64,000 bases of DNA from positions 1-64,000 of the forward strand of contig NZ_ASJC01000008.1 of the NCBI RefSeq assembly GCF_000691145.1, written 5' to 3'. The notes beneath the pieces were generated by a model that saw nothing but the letters and a program-made list of their open reading frames with translations, was not told the origin of the DNA and did no database searches. Source of the stretch: Bacillus altitudinis 41KF2b (GTDB lineage: Bacteria; Bacillota; Bacilli; Bacillales; Bacillaceae). The translations under genes and the position numbers were made by a program. Below, in pieces: positions 9,709 through 18,221 of the stretch (the stretch's first letter is position 1; the number at the start of each line of letters is the position of its first letter).

Positions 9709-9737
9709 ACTATAAATCTTGTTTAGTGCCCGGTCAA
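9709..9737 (-). promoter_or_regulatory. SigA-type promoter of metY
   Basis: Read on the minus strand: TTGACC (9737-9732), 17-base spacer, TATAGT (9714-9709). No S-box riboswitch or T-box motif is seen between it and the gene. Confidence 0.6.
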
Positions 9738-9775
9738 TCATTTTTTAGATAAATCTGAAAAAACAATAAATATAG

Positions 9776-9889
9776 TTGACATGTCGGAATAGTATGTATT
9801 AACATAAGCATACTGAAAATACCAACAAGAATCGCTGATCGGTCAACCGAAGGCTCGTTCACTCAGACATGAGTGAAGGGCCTTTTTTT
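9776..9889 (+). promoter_or_regulatory. Promoter and terminator-leader, copy 1 (upstream of the FbpB-like gene)
   Basis: TTGACA at 9776 opens a promoter. Its spacer holds CGGAATAGTATG. The leader has a conserved block GCTGATCGGTCAACCGAAGG at 9834-9853. Its end overlaps the start of a strong hairpin (GGCTC...GGGCC, 12 bp with one bulge) followed by seven T (9852-9889). The same arrangement recurs at 10089-10194 before ssuB. It looks like an attenuator: transcription would stop unless the upstream block refolds or is bound. It matches no riboswitch class I know. Confidence 0.6.
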
Positions 9890-9914
9890 ATTTTAATCGG
9901 GAGGGAAGTTGAAG

Positions 9915-10070
9915 ATGGAGAAAAAGAAAAAACGAAAAAAATACAGAAAACATATGGATATCACATTAGACATTTTGATTGAGCGAAACAAATATGAGAT
10001 TTACAGCAATCAAGAACGAATAGAAGCCATTTACGATCGTATTGATGAAAAACATACAAGGTCGAAATAA
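9915..10070 (+). CDS. Small basic protein resembling Fur-regulated basic protein FbpB
   Basis: A 51-aa protein. The first 13 residues are nearly all Lys/Arg, followed by LIERNKYEIYSNQ and IYDRIDEKH. This pattern (a Lys-rich start, an ELIxxNKxEIL-like core, an IDEKH end) recalls the FbpB family, small partners of the iron-sparing RNA FsrA in B. subtilis. GGGAGGG lies 9 bases before ATG. No Fur box is seen; instead the gene follows a copy of the ssu-type leader, so sulfur control is inferred. Assignment rests on a short remembered pattern and is tentative. Confidence 0.55.
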   Translation: MEKKKKRKKYRKHMDITLDILIERNKYEIYSNQERIEAIYDRIDEKHTRSK

Positions 10071-10088
10071 CCATTTTATAAAATATAG

Positions 10089-10194
10089 TTGATTTATAGG
10101 AATAATATGATTTAGGATGGTGCTAACAACTCAATATGAAAAGCTGATCGGACAAAACGAAGGCTCTTATCTCTCTTTTGGGATAAGGGCCTTT
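10089..10194 (+). promoter_or_regulatory. Promoter and terminator-leader, copy 2 (upstream of ssuB)
   Basis: TTGATT at 10089 with TAGGAATAATATG in the spacer parallels copy 1. GCTGATCGGACAAAACGAAGG at 10143-10163 matches the copy 1 block at GCTGATCGG, CAA and CGAAGGCTC. It leads into a 12-bp hairpin (GGCTCTTATCTC with GGGATAAGGGCC, 10162-10191) and a weaker T stretch. The hairpin ends about 40 bases before the ssuB start, as expected of a regulated attenuator. GGAATAAT recalls half of a CymR-type site, at low confidence. Confidence 0.6.
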
Positions 10195-10232
10195 CTGTGT
10201 ATCTATCTGATGACAAGAGGAGTGAACTTGCA

Positions 10233-11000
10233 TTGACTATTTCCATTGATATTGTGGATAAGTCTTTTTGGAAAGACAAACAAACCATTCAAGTGCTTGA
10301 AAACGTAAGGTTCACCATCGTTCCTGGTGAATTCGTGACGGTGATTGGTCCGAGCGGTTGCGGGAAAAGTACATTGCTGAAGATGATTGGAGGGCTTGAT
10401 ACAGATTATGATGGGCAGATCGTGATAGGAGAAAGGCGTGTGACAGAACCAGGAATGAAACAGGGCTTTATTTTTCAAGAGCATCGCTTATTTCCATGGT
10501 TAACGGTCGAAGAAAATATCGCTGCCAATTTCAATTTAAAACAAGCAGCTGTTCGCCGCAAAGTGGATGAATTAATTGAAATTGTTCGGTTAAAAGGTTT
10601 TGAACACGCCTATCCACATGAGCTTTCAGGCGGGATGTCACAACGTGTTGCTATTGCAAGAGCACTCCTGCGTGATCCGGAGATTTTATTGCTTGATGAA
10701 CCTTTTGGTGCGCTAGATGCATTTACACGGAAACACTTACAGGATGTGCTGCTGGATATTTGGCAGGAGAAAAGAACAACGATGGTGCTTGTCACTCATG
10801 ATATTGACGAATCCATTTATTTAGCCAATGAAATTGTGCTGTTACAAGCAAGACCCGGCCGAATTCATAAAATCCTTCCCGTGAACTTACCATTCCCGCG
10901 GAATAGAACGTCAACAGCTTTTCAGAGCTTAAGACAAAAGGTGCTTTCAGAATTTGAGAAAACAGATGAGCTGTTACTGACGAATGGCTCAGGAATTTAA
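10233..11000 (+). CDS. ssuB: Sulfonate ABC transporter, ATP-binding protein
   Basis: A 255-aa cytosolic ATPase of the nitrate/sulfonate/taurine importer family. Walker A is GPSGCGKST, the Q-loop follows in [14 protein letters not shown], the signature is LSGGMSQR, Walker B is [12 protein letters not shown], and the switch His is in VTHDI. The start is placed at TTG 10233, with AAGAGGAG 10 bases upstream. A longer version from GTG 10197 would begin inside the leader terminator and has no ribosome site. It is the first gene of ssuBACD, energising uptake of alkanesulfonates when sulfate or cysteine is scarce. Confidence 0.93.
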   Translation: MTISIDIVDKSFWKDKQTIQVLENVRFTIVPGEFVTVIGPSGCGKSTLLKMIGGLDTDYDGQIVIGERRVTEPGMKQGFIFQEHRLFPWLTVEENIAANFNLKQAAVRRKVDELIEIVRLKGFEHAYPHELSGGMSQRVAIARALLRDPEILLLDEPFGALDAFTRKHLQDVLLDIWQEKRTTMVLVTHDIDESIYLANEIVLLQARPGRIHKILPVNLPFPRNRTSTAFQSLRQKVLSEFEKTDELLLTNGSGI

Positions 11001-11014
11001 GGAGGTCAAATCGA

Positions 11015-12004
11015 ATGAAAAGGCAAAAAAGGATCGTTCTCTTTCTGGGTATCCTCCTTGTATTAGCTGGGTGTGGTCAAGCAGCGAATGGATCAGAAGA
11101 CAAGCCGAAAGAGATTCGGATTGGGATTCAGCAAAGTCTAAGCCCACTTCTTTTAGCAAAGGAAAAAGGGTGGTTTGAGCAATCATTTGAAAAAGAAGGT
11201 ATGAAAGTCAAGTGGGTGGAGTTCCAAAGTGGTCCTCCCCAATTCGAAGGGCTCGCCGCCAATCAATTAGATTTTTCACAGGTTGGTAATTCACCTGTTA
11301 TAGCTGGTCAGGCAGCAGGTATTGATTTTAAGGAAATTGGTTTATCTCAGGATGGGTTAAAGGCGAATGGGATTTTAGTGAATAAGAACAGTGAGATTCA
11401 AAAAGTAGAAGATTTAAAAGGGAAAAAAATCGCCGTTGCCAAAGGAAGCAGTGGTTTTGACTTTTTATACAAAGTATTAGATCAGGCAGGTTTATCTGCA
11501 AAGGATGTCCAGATCATTCAGCTTCAGCCGGATGAGGCAATATCTGCGTTTGAAAATGGGTCAGTTGATGCTTGGTCGATCTGGGAGCCGTTCTTATCAC
11601 TTGAAACGATAGAAAAGGGAGCAAAGCTACTGGTTAATGGAGAAGCGACCGATTTATATTCACCTGGATTCACACTTGTCAGAACCAAGTTTGCCGATGA
11701 ACACCCTGAACTAGTGGTGCAATTTTTAAAAGTATATGACAAAGCGGTGAAATGGCAGAAAGATCATCAACAGGAAGCCATTACACTTTATGCTCGTTTG
11801 AAACAATTAGATCAGAAGGTGGTGACACAAGTATTAAACAATACAGAGCCGCTCAATGAGCCCATTTCTAAGAAAATCATAAACGCCCAGCAGCATACAG
11901 CTGATTTTCAATATCAAACAAAGGCGATTCAGCGGAAGATTGATGTCAATCAGGTGGTAGATAATTCGTTTATTGAAAAAATGCTGAAAGAGGAGAAGAG
12001 TTGA
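11015..12004 (+). CDS. ssuA: Sulfonate-binding lipoprotein
   Basis: A 329-aa extracytoplasmic binding protein. The lipoprotein signal peptide ends in LVLAGC with Cys20 as the lipidated residue. The body is the periplasmic-binding fold of the SsuA/NMT1 group, seen in IRIGIQQSLSPLLLAKEKGW, LDFSQVGNSP and VDAWSIWEPF. It delivers alkanesulfonates to SsuC. It lies 14 bases after ssuB with AAGGAGG in the gap, and its stop codon overlaps the ssuC start. Confidence 0.93.
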   Translation: MKRQKRIVLFLGILLVLAGCGQAANGSEDKPKEIRIGIQQSLSPLLLAKEKGWFEQSFEKEGMKVKWVEFQSGPPQFEGLAANQLDFSQVGNSPVIAGQAAGIDFKEIGLSQDGLKANGILVNKNSEIQKVEDLKGKKIAVAKGSSGFDFLYKVLDQAGLSAKDVQIIQLQPDEAISAFENGSVDAWSIWEPFLSLETIEKGAKLLVNGEATDLYSPGFTLVRTKFADEHPELVVQFLKVYDKAVKWQKDHQQEAITLYARLKQLDQKVVTQVLNNTEPLNEPISKKIINAQQHTADFQYQTKAIQRKIDVNQVVDNSFIEKMLKEEKS

Positions 12005-12837
12005 TGAAAGCTGCATCTAACCCAGCCCTTGTGACTAAAACCGAGCGAATGAAGAAAAAAAGGAGAAAAGCTTCATCCTTCATCATGTTAAAAGGACTTG
12101 TATTACCTGCTTTACTCATTGCGATTTGGCAGGGAGCTGCTGCTTCCCAAATCGTTTCTTCTACTGTACTACCTGCACCCACTGTCATTGCGGAATCTTT
12201 TCGTGAGTTGATTCGTTCCGGTGAGCTGTTTGGCCATCTTTACATCAGTCTCTACAGAGCAATATGCGGGTTTTTACTTGGGGGAGGTTTAGGGCTTGTG
12301 ATGGGGCTGTGTGTCGGTTTTTCTAGGAAAACCGAGCAGTATGTAGATCCGACCTTGCAAATGCTGAGAACAGTTCCTCATTTAGCGGTGACTCCTTTAT
12401 TTATTCTTTGGTTTGGTTTTGATGAATCAGCGAAAATTTTATTGATTGCACTTGGGGCTTTTTTTCCGATCTATATCAATACCTTTCTAGGAATTCGCAG
12501 TGTAGATAACAAGCTGTTCGATGTGGCTCGCGCTTTAGAGTTTAATCTGTATCAAAATATCACAAAGCTCATTTTACCTGCTGCCCTTCCTCATATTCTT
12601 CTGGGCGTGAGGCTTTCATTAGGCATTGCCTGGCTTGGTTTAGTGGTGGCTGAATTGATGGGGTCGAGTAGTGGAGTCGGCTACATGATTATGGATGCAA
12701 GACAATTCTCGCAAACGGATAAAGTGTTTGTAGGGATTATCATCTTTGCGGTAGTTGGTAAGATGACTGATTCATTTGTACGGCTGTTAGAAAAGCGACT
12801 ACTCAAATGGCGCACAAGTTATCAAGGTGAAAAATAA
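12004..12837 (+). CDS. ssuC: Sulfonate ABC transporter permease
   Basis: A 277-aa inner-membrane permease with about six hydrophobic segments. The EAA-type loop is in the second half ([20 protein letters not shown]), which contacts the SsuB ATPase. ATG 12004 shares a base with the ssuA stop (TGATG overlap), and GAGGAGAAG lies 5-13 bases upstream. A TTG three bases earlier is possible but less likely. It forms the membrane channel for alkanesulfonate import. Confidence 0.92.
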   Translation: MKAASNPALVTKTERMKKKRRKASSFIMLKGLVLPALLIAIWQGAAASQIVSSTVLPAPTVIAESFRELIRSGELFGHLYISLYRAICGFLLGGGLGLVMGLCVGFSRKTEQYVDPTLQMLRTVPHLAVTPLFILWFGFDESAKILLIALGAFFPIYINTFLGIRSVDNKLFDVARALEFNLYQNITKLILPAALPHILLGVRLSLGIAWLGLVVAELMGSSSGVGYMIMDARQFSQTDKVFVGIIIFAVVGKMTDSFVRLLEKRLLKWRTSYQGEK

Positions 12838-12848
12838 TAGGAGGCGAT

Positions 12849-13994
12849 ATGATGAATATTCTATGGTTTATTCCAACGCATGGGGATGGGCGTTATTTAG
12901 GATCATCGAAAGGGGCAAGACAGGCAGACTATCCGTATTTTAAACAAATAGCTCAAGCTGCCGATCAGCTTGGGTACACAGGGGTCTTGCTGCCTACAGG
13001 TAGATCTTGTGAAGATCCATGGCTGACAGCGGCCGCTTTAGCTGCAGAAACAACCCATTTAAAGTTTCTTGTGGCTCTTCGGCCAGGGTTGATGCAGCCG
13101 TCTGTTGCTGCTAGAATGACCTCCACATTTGATCGGCTTTCAGGCGGGAGACTGCTGATCAATGTTGTAGCGGGAGGAAGTAAAGAAGAACTTGAAGGAG
13201 ACGGGCTATTCATTTCTCATGATGAACGCTATGAGGCAACAGAAGAATTTTTGACCATCTGGAAGCGGTTATTGAAAGGAGAGAATGTTCAGTTTCAAGG
13301 GAAGCATCTGCAAGCACAAAATGGACGTCTGCTATTTCCACCAGCTCAAACACCACATCCACCCGTTTTTTTTGGAGGATCATCAGAAGCAGGCATTCAA
13401 GCCGCTGCAAAACATACAGATGTTTATTTAACTTGGGGCGAGCCGCCTGCACAAGTAAAAGAGAAAATCGTACAAGTGAAAAAGCAGGCTGAAAAGGAAG
13501 GAAGAACGGTGAGGTTTGGTATTCGACTTCATGTGATCGTGAGAGAAACGGAAGATGAAGCTTGGCAGGCAGCGGAACATCTGATTCGTCATTTAGATCA
13601 AGAGACTATTGATGAGGCGCAAAAGACTTTACAAGGGATGGACTCAGTAGGGCAAAAACGAATGGTTGAATTACATCAAGGGAATAAAGAGAAGCTTGAA
13701 ATTAGCCCTAATCTTTGGGCAGGCATTGGCTTAGTTAGAGGCGGGGCAGGAACAGCGCTCGTCGGGGACCCGCATACAGTAGCAGAACGTATAATAGAAT
13801 ATCAGTCTCTAGGTATTGATACATTTATCTTTTCTGGTTATCCGCACTTAGAAGAATCTTATTATTTTGCAGAACTTGTTTTCCCGCTTCTCCCATTTAA
13901 AAGAAATGGTGATGCAGGACCACACGTTCCAGCTGGTGAAATTATTGGGAACAATTACTTTCCTGATACAGCCTCTGCTGCAAGTTCCTCATAA
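12849..13994 (+). CDS. ssuD: FMNH2-dependent alkanesulfonate monooxygenase
   Basis: A 381-aa flavin-dependent monooxygenase of the bacterial luciferase fold. It cleaves alkanesulfonates to aldehyde and sulfite. The protein closely follows the B. subtilis SsuD I remember: [14 protein letters not shown] at the start, [38 protein letters not shown] and [11 protein letters not shown]. Two ATG codons stand in tandem (12849 and 12852); TAGGAGG fits the second slightly better. It is the last gene of ssuBACD. No ygaN-like gene or flavin reductase follows, so reduced FMN must come from elsewhere. Confidence 0.95.
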   Translation: MMNILWFIPTHGDGRYLGSSKGARQADYPYFKQIAQAADQLGYTGVLLPTGRSCEDPWLTAAALAAETTHLKFLVALRPGLMQPSVAARMTSTFDRLSGGRLLINVVAGGSKEELEGDGLFISHDERYEATEEFLTIWKRLLKGENVQFQGKHLQAQNGRLLFPPAQTPHPPVFFGGSSEAGIQAAAKHTDVYLTWGEPPAQVKEKIVQVKKQAEKEGRTVRFGIRLHVIVRETEDEAWQAAEHLIRHLDQETIDEAQKTLQGMDSVGQKRMVELHQGNKEKLEISPNLWAGIGLVRGGAGTALVGDPHTVAERIIEYQSLGIDTFIFSGYPHLEESYYFAELVFPLLPFKRNGDAGPHVPAGEIIGNNYFPDTASAASSS

Positions 13995-13999
13995 ATGAA

Positions 14000-14040
14000 A
14001 GCAAAGCAGTCATACTTGTCGGGCTGCTTTGCTTTTTTTA
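14000..14040 (+). terminator. Terminator of the ssu operon
   Basis: AAAGCAAAGCAG and CTGCTTTGCTTT pair over 12 bp and are followed by a T run. Confidence 0.9.
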
Positions 14041-14182
14041 TAGAAAGAGAAGCAAGTAAAATGATATGTGCTGTGGAAGAAGGCAAGGGCTTTTTTCCCA
14101 ACAGGTTTTCTTGTATATACATATTTTAAGAGACAAGAGAAGAAGGAAAATATGCTCACTCTTTTGTCGGAATTATCAGTTA

Positions 14183-14216
14183 ATATGTCGTATTTGATGT
14201 GTTAACGACATATAAT
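14183..14216 (+). promoter_or_regulatory. Candidate promoter with operator-like inverted repeat
   Basis: ATATGTCG (14183-14190) and CGACATAT (14206-14213) are perfect 8-bp complements 15 bases apart. The second arm runs into a perfect -10 hexamer TATAAT at 14211-14216. No good -35 is present at the right distance, as in activator-dependent promoters. It lies about 320 bases upstream of the 70-aa peptide gene. A second weak candidate, TTGACA at about 14337, is nearer. The remaining part of the 14041-14535 gap shows nothing else definite. Confidence 0.4.
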
Positions 14217-14535
14217 TAGGACTTTTATATCTGATATATCGGGGGAATTCTTTCTATCTCAAAAAAATGAAAGATTAAATAGAAGAGATGATGAAAATGA
14301 ACTATTTGAAAAAAGGCAGAAAAAAGATGGTTTAATTGACATTATATGGGTTTGTTGGTTCTTACGTTGTGGTGAAAAATAGTGAAAAAGGAAGAATTTA
14401 TACAGTTGAACATGAATAATTGAATAAAAAGTCACATTTTACACGAAAATACGTTCGGTCAAAAATGGGATCTTCTGTTGATGTTTGGAGTGTGACGCCT
14501 ATGATACGATCATCATAAGCTGGGAGGTGAAAAGT

Positions 14536-14748
14536 ATGACTTATGCAGCGCCGCAAGTTGACTATTCCACTATGGAACCTGCTATTATGGACCAAGCTTG
14601 GTTCTTAGTATTTGTTGCTGTCCTTCTTGGATTGGGAGCAACAGTTGTTCTAGGAGCAGCAGTTTGGTGTTTAGCAAACGGCAAGGGTAGCTTTACAGGA
14701 GCCGTTCAGTGGGAAAGTGGCTTAAAAGTCCAAATTGAATGTAAGTAG
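14536..14748 (+). CDS. 70-aa hydrophobic peptide, candidate bacteriocin or pheromone precursor
   Basis: Unrecognised. Residues 1-20 are polar and mildly acidic with no positive charge. Residues 21-45 form one membrane segment rich in Gly, Ala and Val (GLGATVVLGAA). The last 25 residues are hydrophilic, with C45 at the membrane edge and C69 next to last. GGGAGGTGA lies 5 bases upstream of ATG. A read-through type terminator follows, then genes for an ABC transporter, a PqqD-M50 protease and a small membrane protein. Short precursor first, terminator, then export and protease genes is the usual layout of bacteriocin loci. It shares no motif with circular, lantibiotic, sactipeptide or class II double-glycine precursors. 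Confidence 0.65.
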   Translation: MTYAAPQVDYSTMEPAIMDQAWFLVFVAVLLGLGATVVLGAAVWCLANGKGSFTGAVQWESGLKVQIECK

Positions 14749-14791
14749 CTATACTTAGGATTCATCTTTTTACTTCTTAGATAAGACACCA

Positions 14792-14835
14792 GGGCTAAAC
14801 CGTCTGTGGCGGGCGGTTTAGCCTGATCTGTTTTT
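14792..14835 (+). terminator. Internal terminator between peptide gene and export genes
   Basis: GGCTAAACCG (14793-14802) and CGGTTTAGCC (14814-14823) form a 10-bp stem. The T run is delayed (TGATCTGTTTTT), so partial read-through into the downstream genes is likely. This would give more peptide than transporter. Confidence 0.7.
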
Positions 14836-14863
14836 AAAGAATATGCAGACACTTGGAGGTTAT

Positions 14864-15610
14864 ATGTTTACGATCGAGAATTTAACCAAGACGTATAAAA
14901 ATAACGTGACTGCTGTCAATGATTTTCATTTGAAAATTGCCCCTCATCAAATCGTTGCTGTGGCTGGACCAAATGGATCTGGTAAAACAACGATGATTAA
15001 CTGTGTACTCGGCATCATTAAGCATACAGAAGGAACCATTCATATCAAGGATGTCACAAATGATGATCCATCCTTTAAAAAACAAGTCGCCTATGTTCCA
15101 GATGATCTGCTGCTCCCTGAAGCATTGACTGGTGCTGAATATTTAGATTTTGTTTCTTCTATGTATGAATGTAAAACAATTCAAAGAAGAAATCAACTAA
15201 TTGAATTGTTTGATATGGAATCAGCTTTATCAAGACCGATTGAAACCTATTCCCATGGAATGAAAAAAAAGACACAGCTGATTGCTGCCTTTATGCTTGA
15301 GAGTCAATTAGTGATCATGGATGAGCCCTTTAGAGGACTTGATATTGAAGCGGTTATAAACACAAAGAAACTGATGAAACGTTATGCCGAGCACCATGGT
15401 GCAATCTTGCTTTCAACGCATGATATGCTTTCAGCGGAAGAGCTGTGCCACAAGATCGCCATTATTTCTAAAGGAAATAAAATGGATGAAGGGACGGTTT
15501 CAGCCTTAAAAGAAAAGTATCAATCAAGCACATTGGAACAGGTGTTTCTGAAAGCTTCAATGTTAAGTGATAGGGGTGCACATTTTGATGAAATCATTAA
15601 TCATTTCTAA
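14864..15610 (+). CDS. ABC transporter ATP-binding protein of the peptide locus
   Basis: A 248-aa ATPase. Walker A is GPNGSGKTT, the signature is degenerate (YSHGMKKK in place of LSGGQ), Walker B is LVIMDEPFRGLD, and the switch His is in STHDM. This signature form is common in exporter or immunity-type ABC-2 systems. The start at 14864 follows CTTGGAGG by 5 bases. The 3' end overlaps the permease start by 23 bases, so the two are translationally coupled. Probable role: export of, or self-protection against, the 70-aa peptide. Confidence 0.8.
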   Translation: MFTIENLTKTYKNNVTAVNDFHLKIAPHQIVAVAGPNGSGKTTMINCVLGIIKHTEGTIHIKDVTNDDPSFKKQVAYVPDDLLLPEALTGAEYLDFVSSMYECKTIQRRNQLIELFDMESALSRPIETYSHGMKKKTQLIAAFMLESQLVIMDEPFRGLDIEAVINTKKLMKRYAEHHGAILLSTHDMLSAEELCHKIAIISKGNKMDEGTVSALKEKYQSSTLEQVFLKASMLSDRGAHFDEIINHF

Positions 15611-17054
15611 AATGATGCTTAAAATGTGGCAGCAGGAGATGTATAAGCTCTTTGATACTCAAACGAAGCGAATCATTGTGGTCTTATTCTTTTTGTTTGC
15701 AGTCACAATGGGAGCCATCATCGGATACAGTTTTACGGGTGTCTTTATGAAGGCTTTCTTAAATGGAGATGAACGTTCACTTGGGTTGTTGGTTGTGTCG
15801 ATGGCAATCAATGCATCCATTTTTACAAGCTTGTTATTTGTGCTGATCAAAGTCAGAACACCTGAACAAGATCGTTTTTCTATGCAGCTCAGCTGGTTTC
15901 CGCTGTCTACCTTTCAAAAAAGTCTTGGTTACTTCATTCCGATGGTGACAGTCGTGACAGGGCTTGTTTTATTTTTCATCGGGATCTTGCTTTTACCTAA
16001 TTTTATTGCACAAGGGATCGGTATTTTCTTTATTCTTACGTTCTTTTTGATGGTGCTGTTGCAATCGCTCTTTGTCTTAACACTGCTTCAGCTCATTTAC
16101 AACGTGACTTATTTACTCGTACTAAAATTAAAATTACCGTTGCAAAAATTTGCAGCGATATTTGTTTTATTAGCGCTAGTTGTAGCCTATGGAATGACAC
16201 ATTTCGACATTAATCAAATACAGCAATCATATGTACAGTTTGATTATCATTTGATGTATTTTACAGCACCGTTTTTCTTAGCGGCACAAGGGATGTCTCC
16301 TGACGGGGTGAATTATGCGATGTTGATCCTCTTCATCTTATTATCTGCGGGAGGCGCATTTATTTCTCTTGCTTTAATGCCAATTATGGCTGAGAAAAAA
16401 GCGTTAACCTTTCTGCACAAACTGCCATTTTCATCTTCGAAAAAGTGGTCACTCATTGTAAAGGAAATAAAGTCACAAGTGAGAAATGAAGAAAATATTT
16501 TAAACTTTCTCATTCTCCTTATTGTCATTTTATTTGTCCGTTATCAGTTTGCCTTCCGCTTTGAAGGAGAAGCTTTTTTTGTCTTATGTGCGCTAGCTGG
16601 GTTAACAGCTTTTAATTCATTTGGCAATGATAAACGAATGCTGGGGATGTATAAAACGTTCGGTCTAAGGCCGTGGGAAGTGGCTCTTTATAAGTTCCTT
16701 GGGCTTTTGCTCGTTGGTGTGATCCAAATTGTTTTATTTATGATCACAACACTGACGCTCCCGGATCAGATCTGGATCGTGTTGATTGGCGCTGCTGTCT
16801 TGTGTAATGCAACGGCTCTCTTTTATGTGGTAGGTATTTTATTGCCCCTTGATCGAAATAATCCATACACAGGCATTTTCTCGTTTGGAGCGCTTATTTT
16901 AATCATGATTCCGATTGTATTTATTGGAAACTATGTGATAGTGGAATCGAGTCAAATGCTTCAGTGGCTGCTTGTGGCAGGATTTGAATGTCTGCTCATC
17001 TTTGCCATATATAAAGGTTTTTCATGGAGGTATTCACATGATTCAACTTCTTAA
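15588..17054 (+). CDS. ABC transporter permease of the peptide locus
   Basis: A 488-aa protein with about 11-12 predicted membrane segments spread over two halves and a short charged loop in the middle (LPFSSSKKWSLIVKEIKSQ). It resembles large ABC-2 type permeases of bacitracin- or bacteriocin-export systems in size and layout, without a diagnostic motif. The start at 15588 has AGGGGTG 12 bases upstream. ATG 15612 lacks a site. It overlaps the ATPase gene upstream and the protease gene downstream, so the unit is tightly packed. Confidence 0.75.
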   Translation: MKSLIISKMMLKMWQQEMYKLFDTQTKRIIVVLFFLFAVTMGAIIGYSFTGVFMKAFLNGDERSLGLLVVSMAINASIFTSLLFVLIKVRTPEQDRFSMQLSWFPLSTFQKSLGYFIPMVTVVTGLVLFFIGILLLPNFIAQGIGIFFILTFFLMVLLQSLFVLTLLQLIYNVTYLLVLKLKLPLQKFAAIFVLLALVVAYGMTHFDINQIQQSYVQFDYHLMYFTAPFFLAAQGMSPDGVNYAMLILFILLSAGGAFISLALMPIMAEKKALTFLHKLPFSSSKKWSLIVKEIKSQVRNEENILNFLILLIVILFVRYQFAFRFEGEAFFVLCALAGLTAFNSFGNDKRMLGMYKTFGLRPWEVALYKFLGLLLVGVIQIVLFMITTLTLPDQIWIVLIGAAVLCNATALFYVVGILLPLDRNNPYTGIFSFGALILIMIPIVFIGNYVIVESSQMLQWLLVAGFECLLIFAIYKGFSWRYSHDSTS

Positions 17055-17943
17055 CAATAAGCTAAAGATTGAGCGGGTGCCGGCACTTGCGCCATATGTG
17101 ACTTTACAAAAAAGACATTTGACTGATACGCAGTACGGAAGTTCGCTTCCGATTAACGAAAGTGCATATCATATGTTAACGAAAGTGGATGGTCAAAGGA
17201 CAGAGGCGAGTATTACGGCAGAGCTCGCCGATTTGTTTCAGGTCGATGAGTCTGTGATTGCCCGCGATTTTTATCAATTGATGATGGGGCTGAATCAGCA
17301 TCACTTGCTGTCGATTCATTATCAATCGCCATATCGGACTGTCACAGCCTTCTGTCAATTTTTTAAGCAGTATCAAGTAAAGATGAAAGAGCGGTTTGAC
17401 TGCACGGGTCATTCATTTCTTCACATATTGGGTACGGCTCTGCTGATGGTGACGCGCAAAATCATCTTTTTCTGGGTGCTTTTTATGATCATGGCGGGAA
17501 TCGCCTTTTTATTTATTCCTGATCCATCGATTGCAGCCATTGCCATTTATTTTACGATTATTTATTTCGGATTAATTACTGGAACTGCCTTGCATGAGGC
17601 GGCGCATGGGTATGCACATCGGAAGTTCGCCGGCCGGGATGGCCCTCAAGGCTTTTTTGCGAGCGATATGATGTCTGTGAAATTTGTGAGGCCTGTTTTA
17701 GATCCGTTTCAGAAAAAACAGGTGTGGATTACACTGCTTGGTCCGCTTTTGCCGGGGCTCATTGGCGCAGCCGGAATCATTGTGACTGTTTTATTTCTAA
17801 AAGAAAATCCAATTTCGACAGGGTTTTTCATTTTTTCAATCACGTATTTTATTCAATTGCTCTACCTTCTTCCGTTTATGGGGGATGGTAAGTCTATTAT
17901 GAAGCAGTTATTGCTTGGTGGAATGGGAGGACAACGATCATGA
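17038..17943 (+). CDS. PqqD-like domain fused to M50-type membrane zinc protease
   Basis: A 301-aa protein. Residues 1-98 resemble a PqqD/RRE winged-helix fold, seen in the phrase LPINESAYHMLTKVDGQRT followed by a helical segment; in RiPP systems such domains bind leader peptides. Residues 130-301 are an M50 site-2-protease-like membrane domain. HEAAH at 186-190 gives the zinc ligands, and MGDG at 281-284 stands in for the LDGG ligand motif. About five membrane segments are present. YydH of the B. subtilis yydFGHIJ locus is a comparable peptidase. ATG 17038 has ATGGAGG upstream and overlaps the permease gene by 17 bases. It probably cleaves the 70-aa peptide in or at the membrane. Confidence 0.75.
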   Translation: MIQLLNNKLKIERVPALAPYVTLQKRHLTDTQYGSSLPINESAYHMLTKVDGQRTEASITAELADLFQVDESVIARDFYQLMMGLNQHHLLSIHYQSPYRTVTAFCQFFKQYQVKMKERFDCTGHSFLHILGTALLMVTRKIIFFWVLFMIMAGIAFLFIPDPSIAAIAIYFTIIYFGLITGTALHEAAHGYAHRKFAGRDGPQGFFASDMMSVKFVRPVLDPFQKKQVWITLLGPLLPGLIGAAGIIVTVLFLKENPISTGFFIFSITYFIQLLYLLPFMGDGKSIMKQLLLGGMGGQRS

Positions 17944-18221
17944 ACGTTCAGGCAATGAAACAAGGTGCAATTGTTGGTAGTTTCCTAGGTTTCTTAGGTT
18001 TTCCGATGCTGACCATTGGTGTTCTGTTCTATCACTTATTTCAATCAAAAACAAATAATGAATTATTATTTAACAGTCTTGCTTTTGAAATGGAAGGTTC
18101 GTCTGCATTTACGTTCCAAATCAAACCAAACTTTTTTATTTATATGGTTGTCATTTTTGCTGTCAGTTTTCTCATTGTGGCATTCCTATCAGCCATGAAA
18201 CAGAAAAAAGCGAAAGATTAG
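17940..18221 (+). CDS. Small membrane protein of the peptide locus, 93 aa
   Basis: Two hydrophobic segments (about 9-33 and 66-86) flank a polar loop. The C-terminus is basic (KQKKAKD). ATG overlaps the protease stop (ATGA), and GGGAGGA lies 10 bases upstream, so it is coupled to the protease. Its position as last gene and its size suit an immunity protein or an accessory membrane subunit. No family is recognised. The stop codon is followed at once by the terminator hairpin. Confidence 0.75.
   Translation: MNVQAMKQGAIVGSFLGFLGFPMLTIGVLFYHLFQSKTNNELLFNSLAFEMEGSSAFTFQIKPNFFIYMVVIFAVSFLIVAFLSAMKQKKAKD

Noticed and set aside
9806-9856. Resemblance of the first ssu leader to the TPP riboswitch (CTGA..ATACC..GAA..CTGATC..AAGG)
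   Set aside because: The second copy lacks the CTGA/ATACC part, the GGGGTGC helix is missing, and the genes are not thiamine-related.
14536-14748. 70-aa peptide as a circular bacteriocin (pumilarin-like) precursor
   Set aside because: It has one membrane segment flanked by polar ends and two cysteines, unlike the uniformly helical circular bacteriocins, and no SpoIIM/DUF95 protein is encoded.
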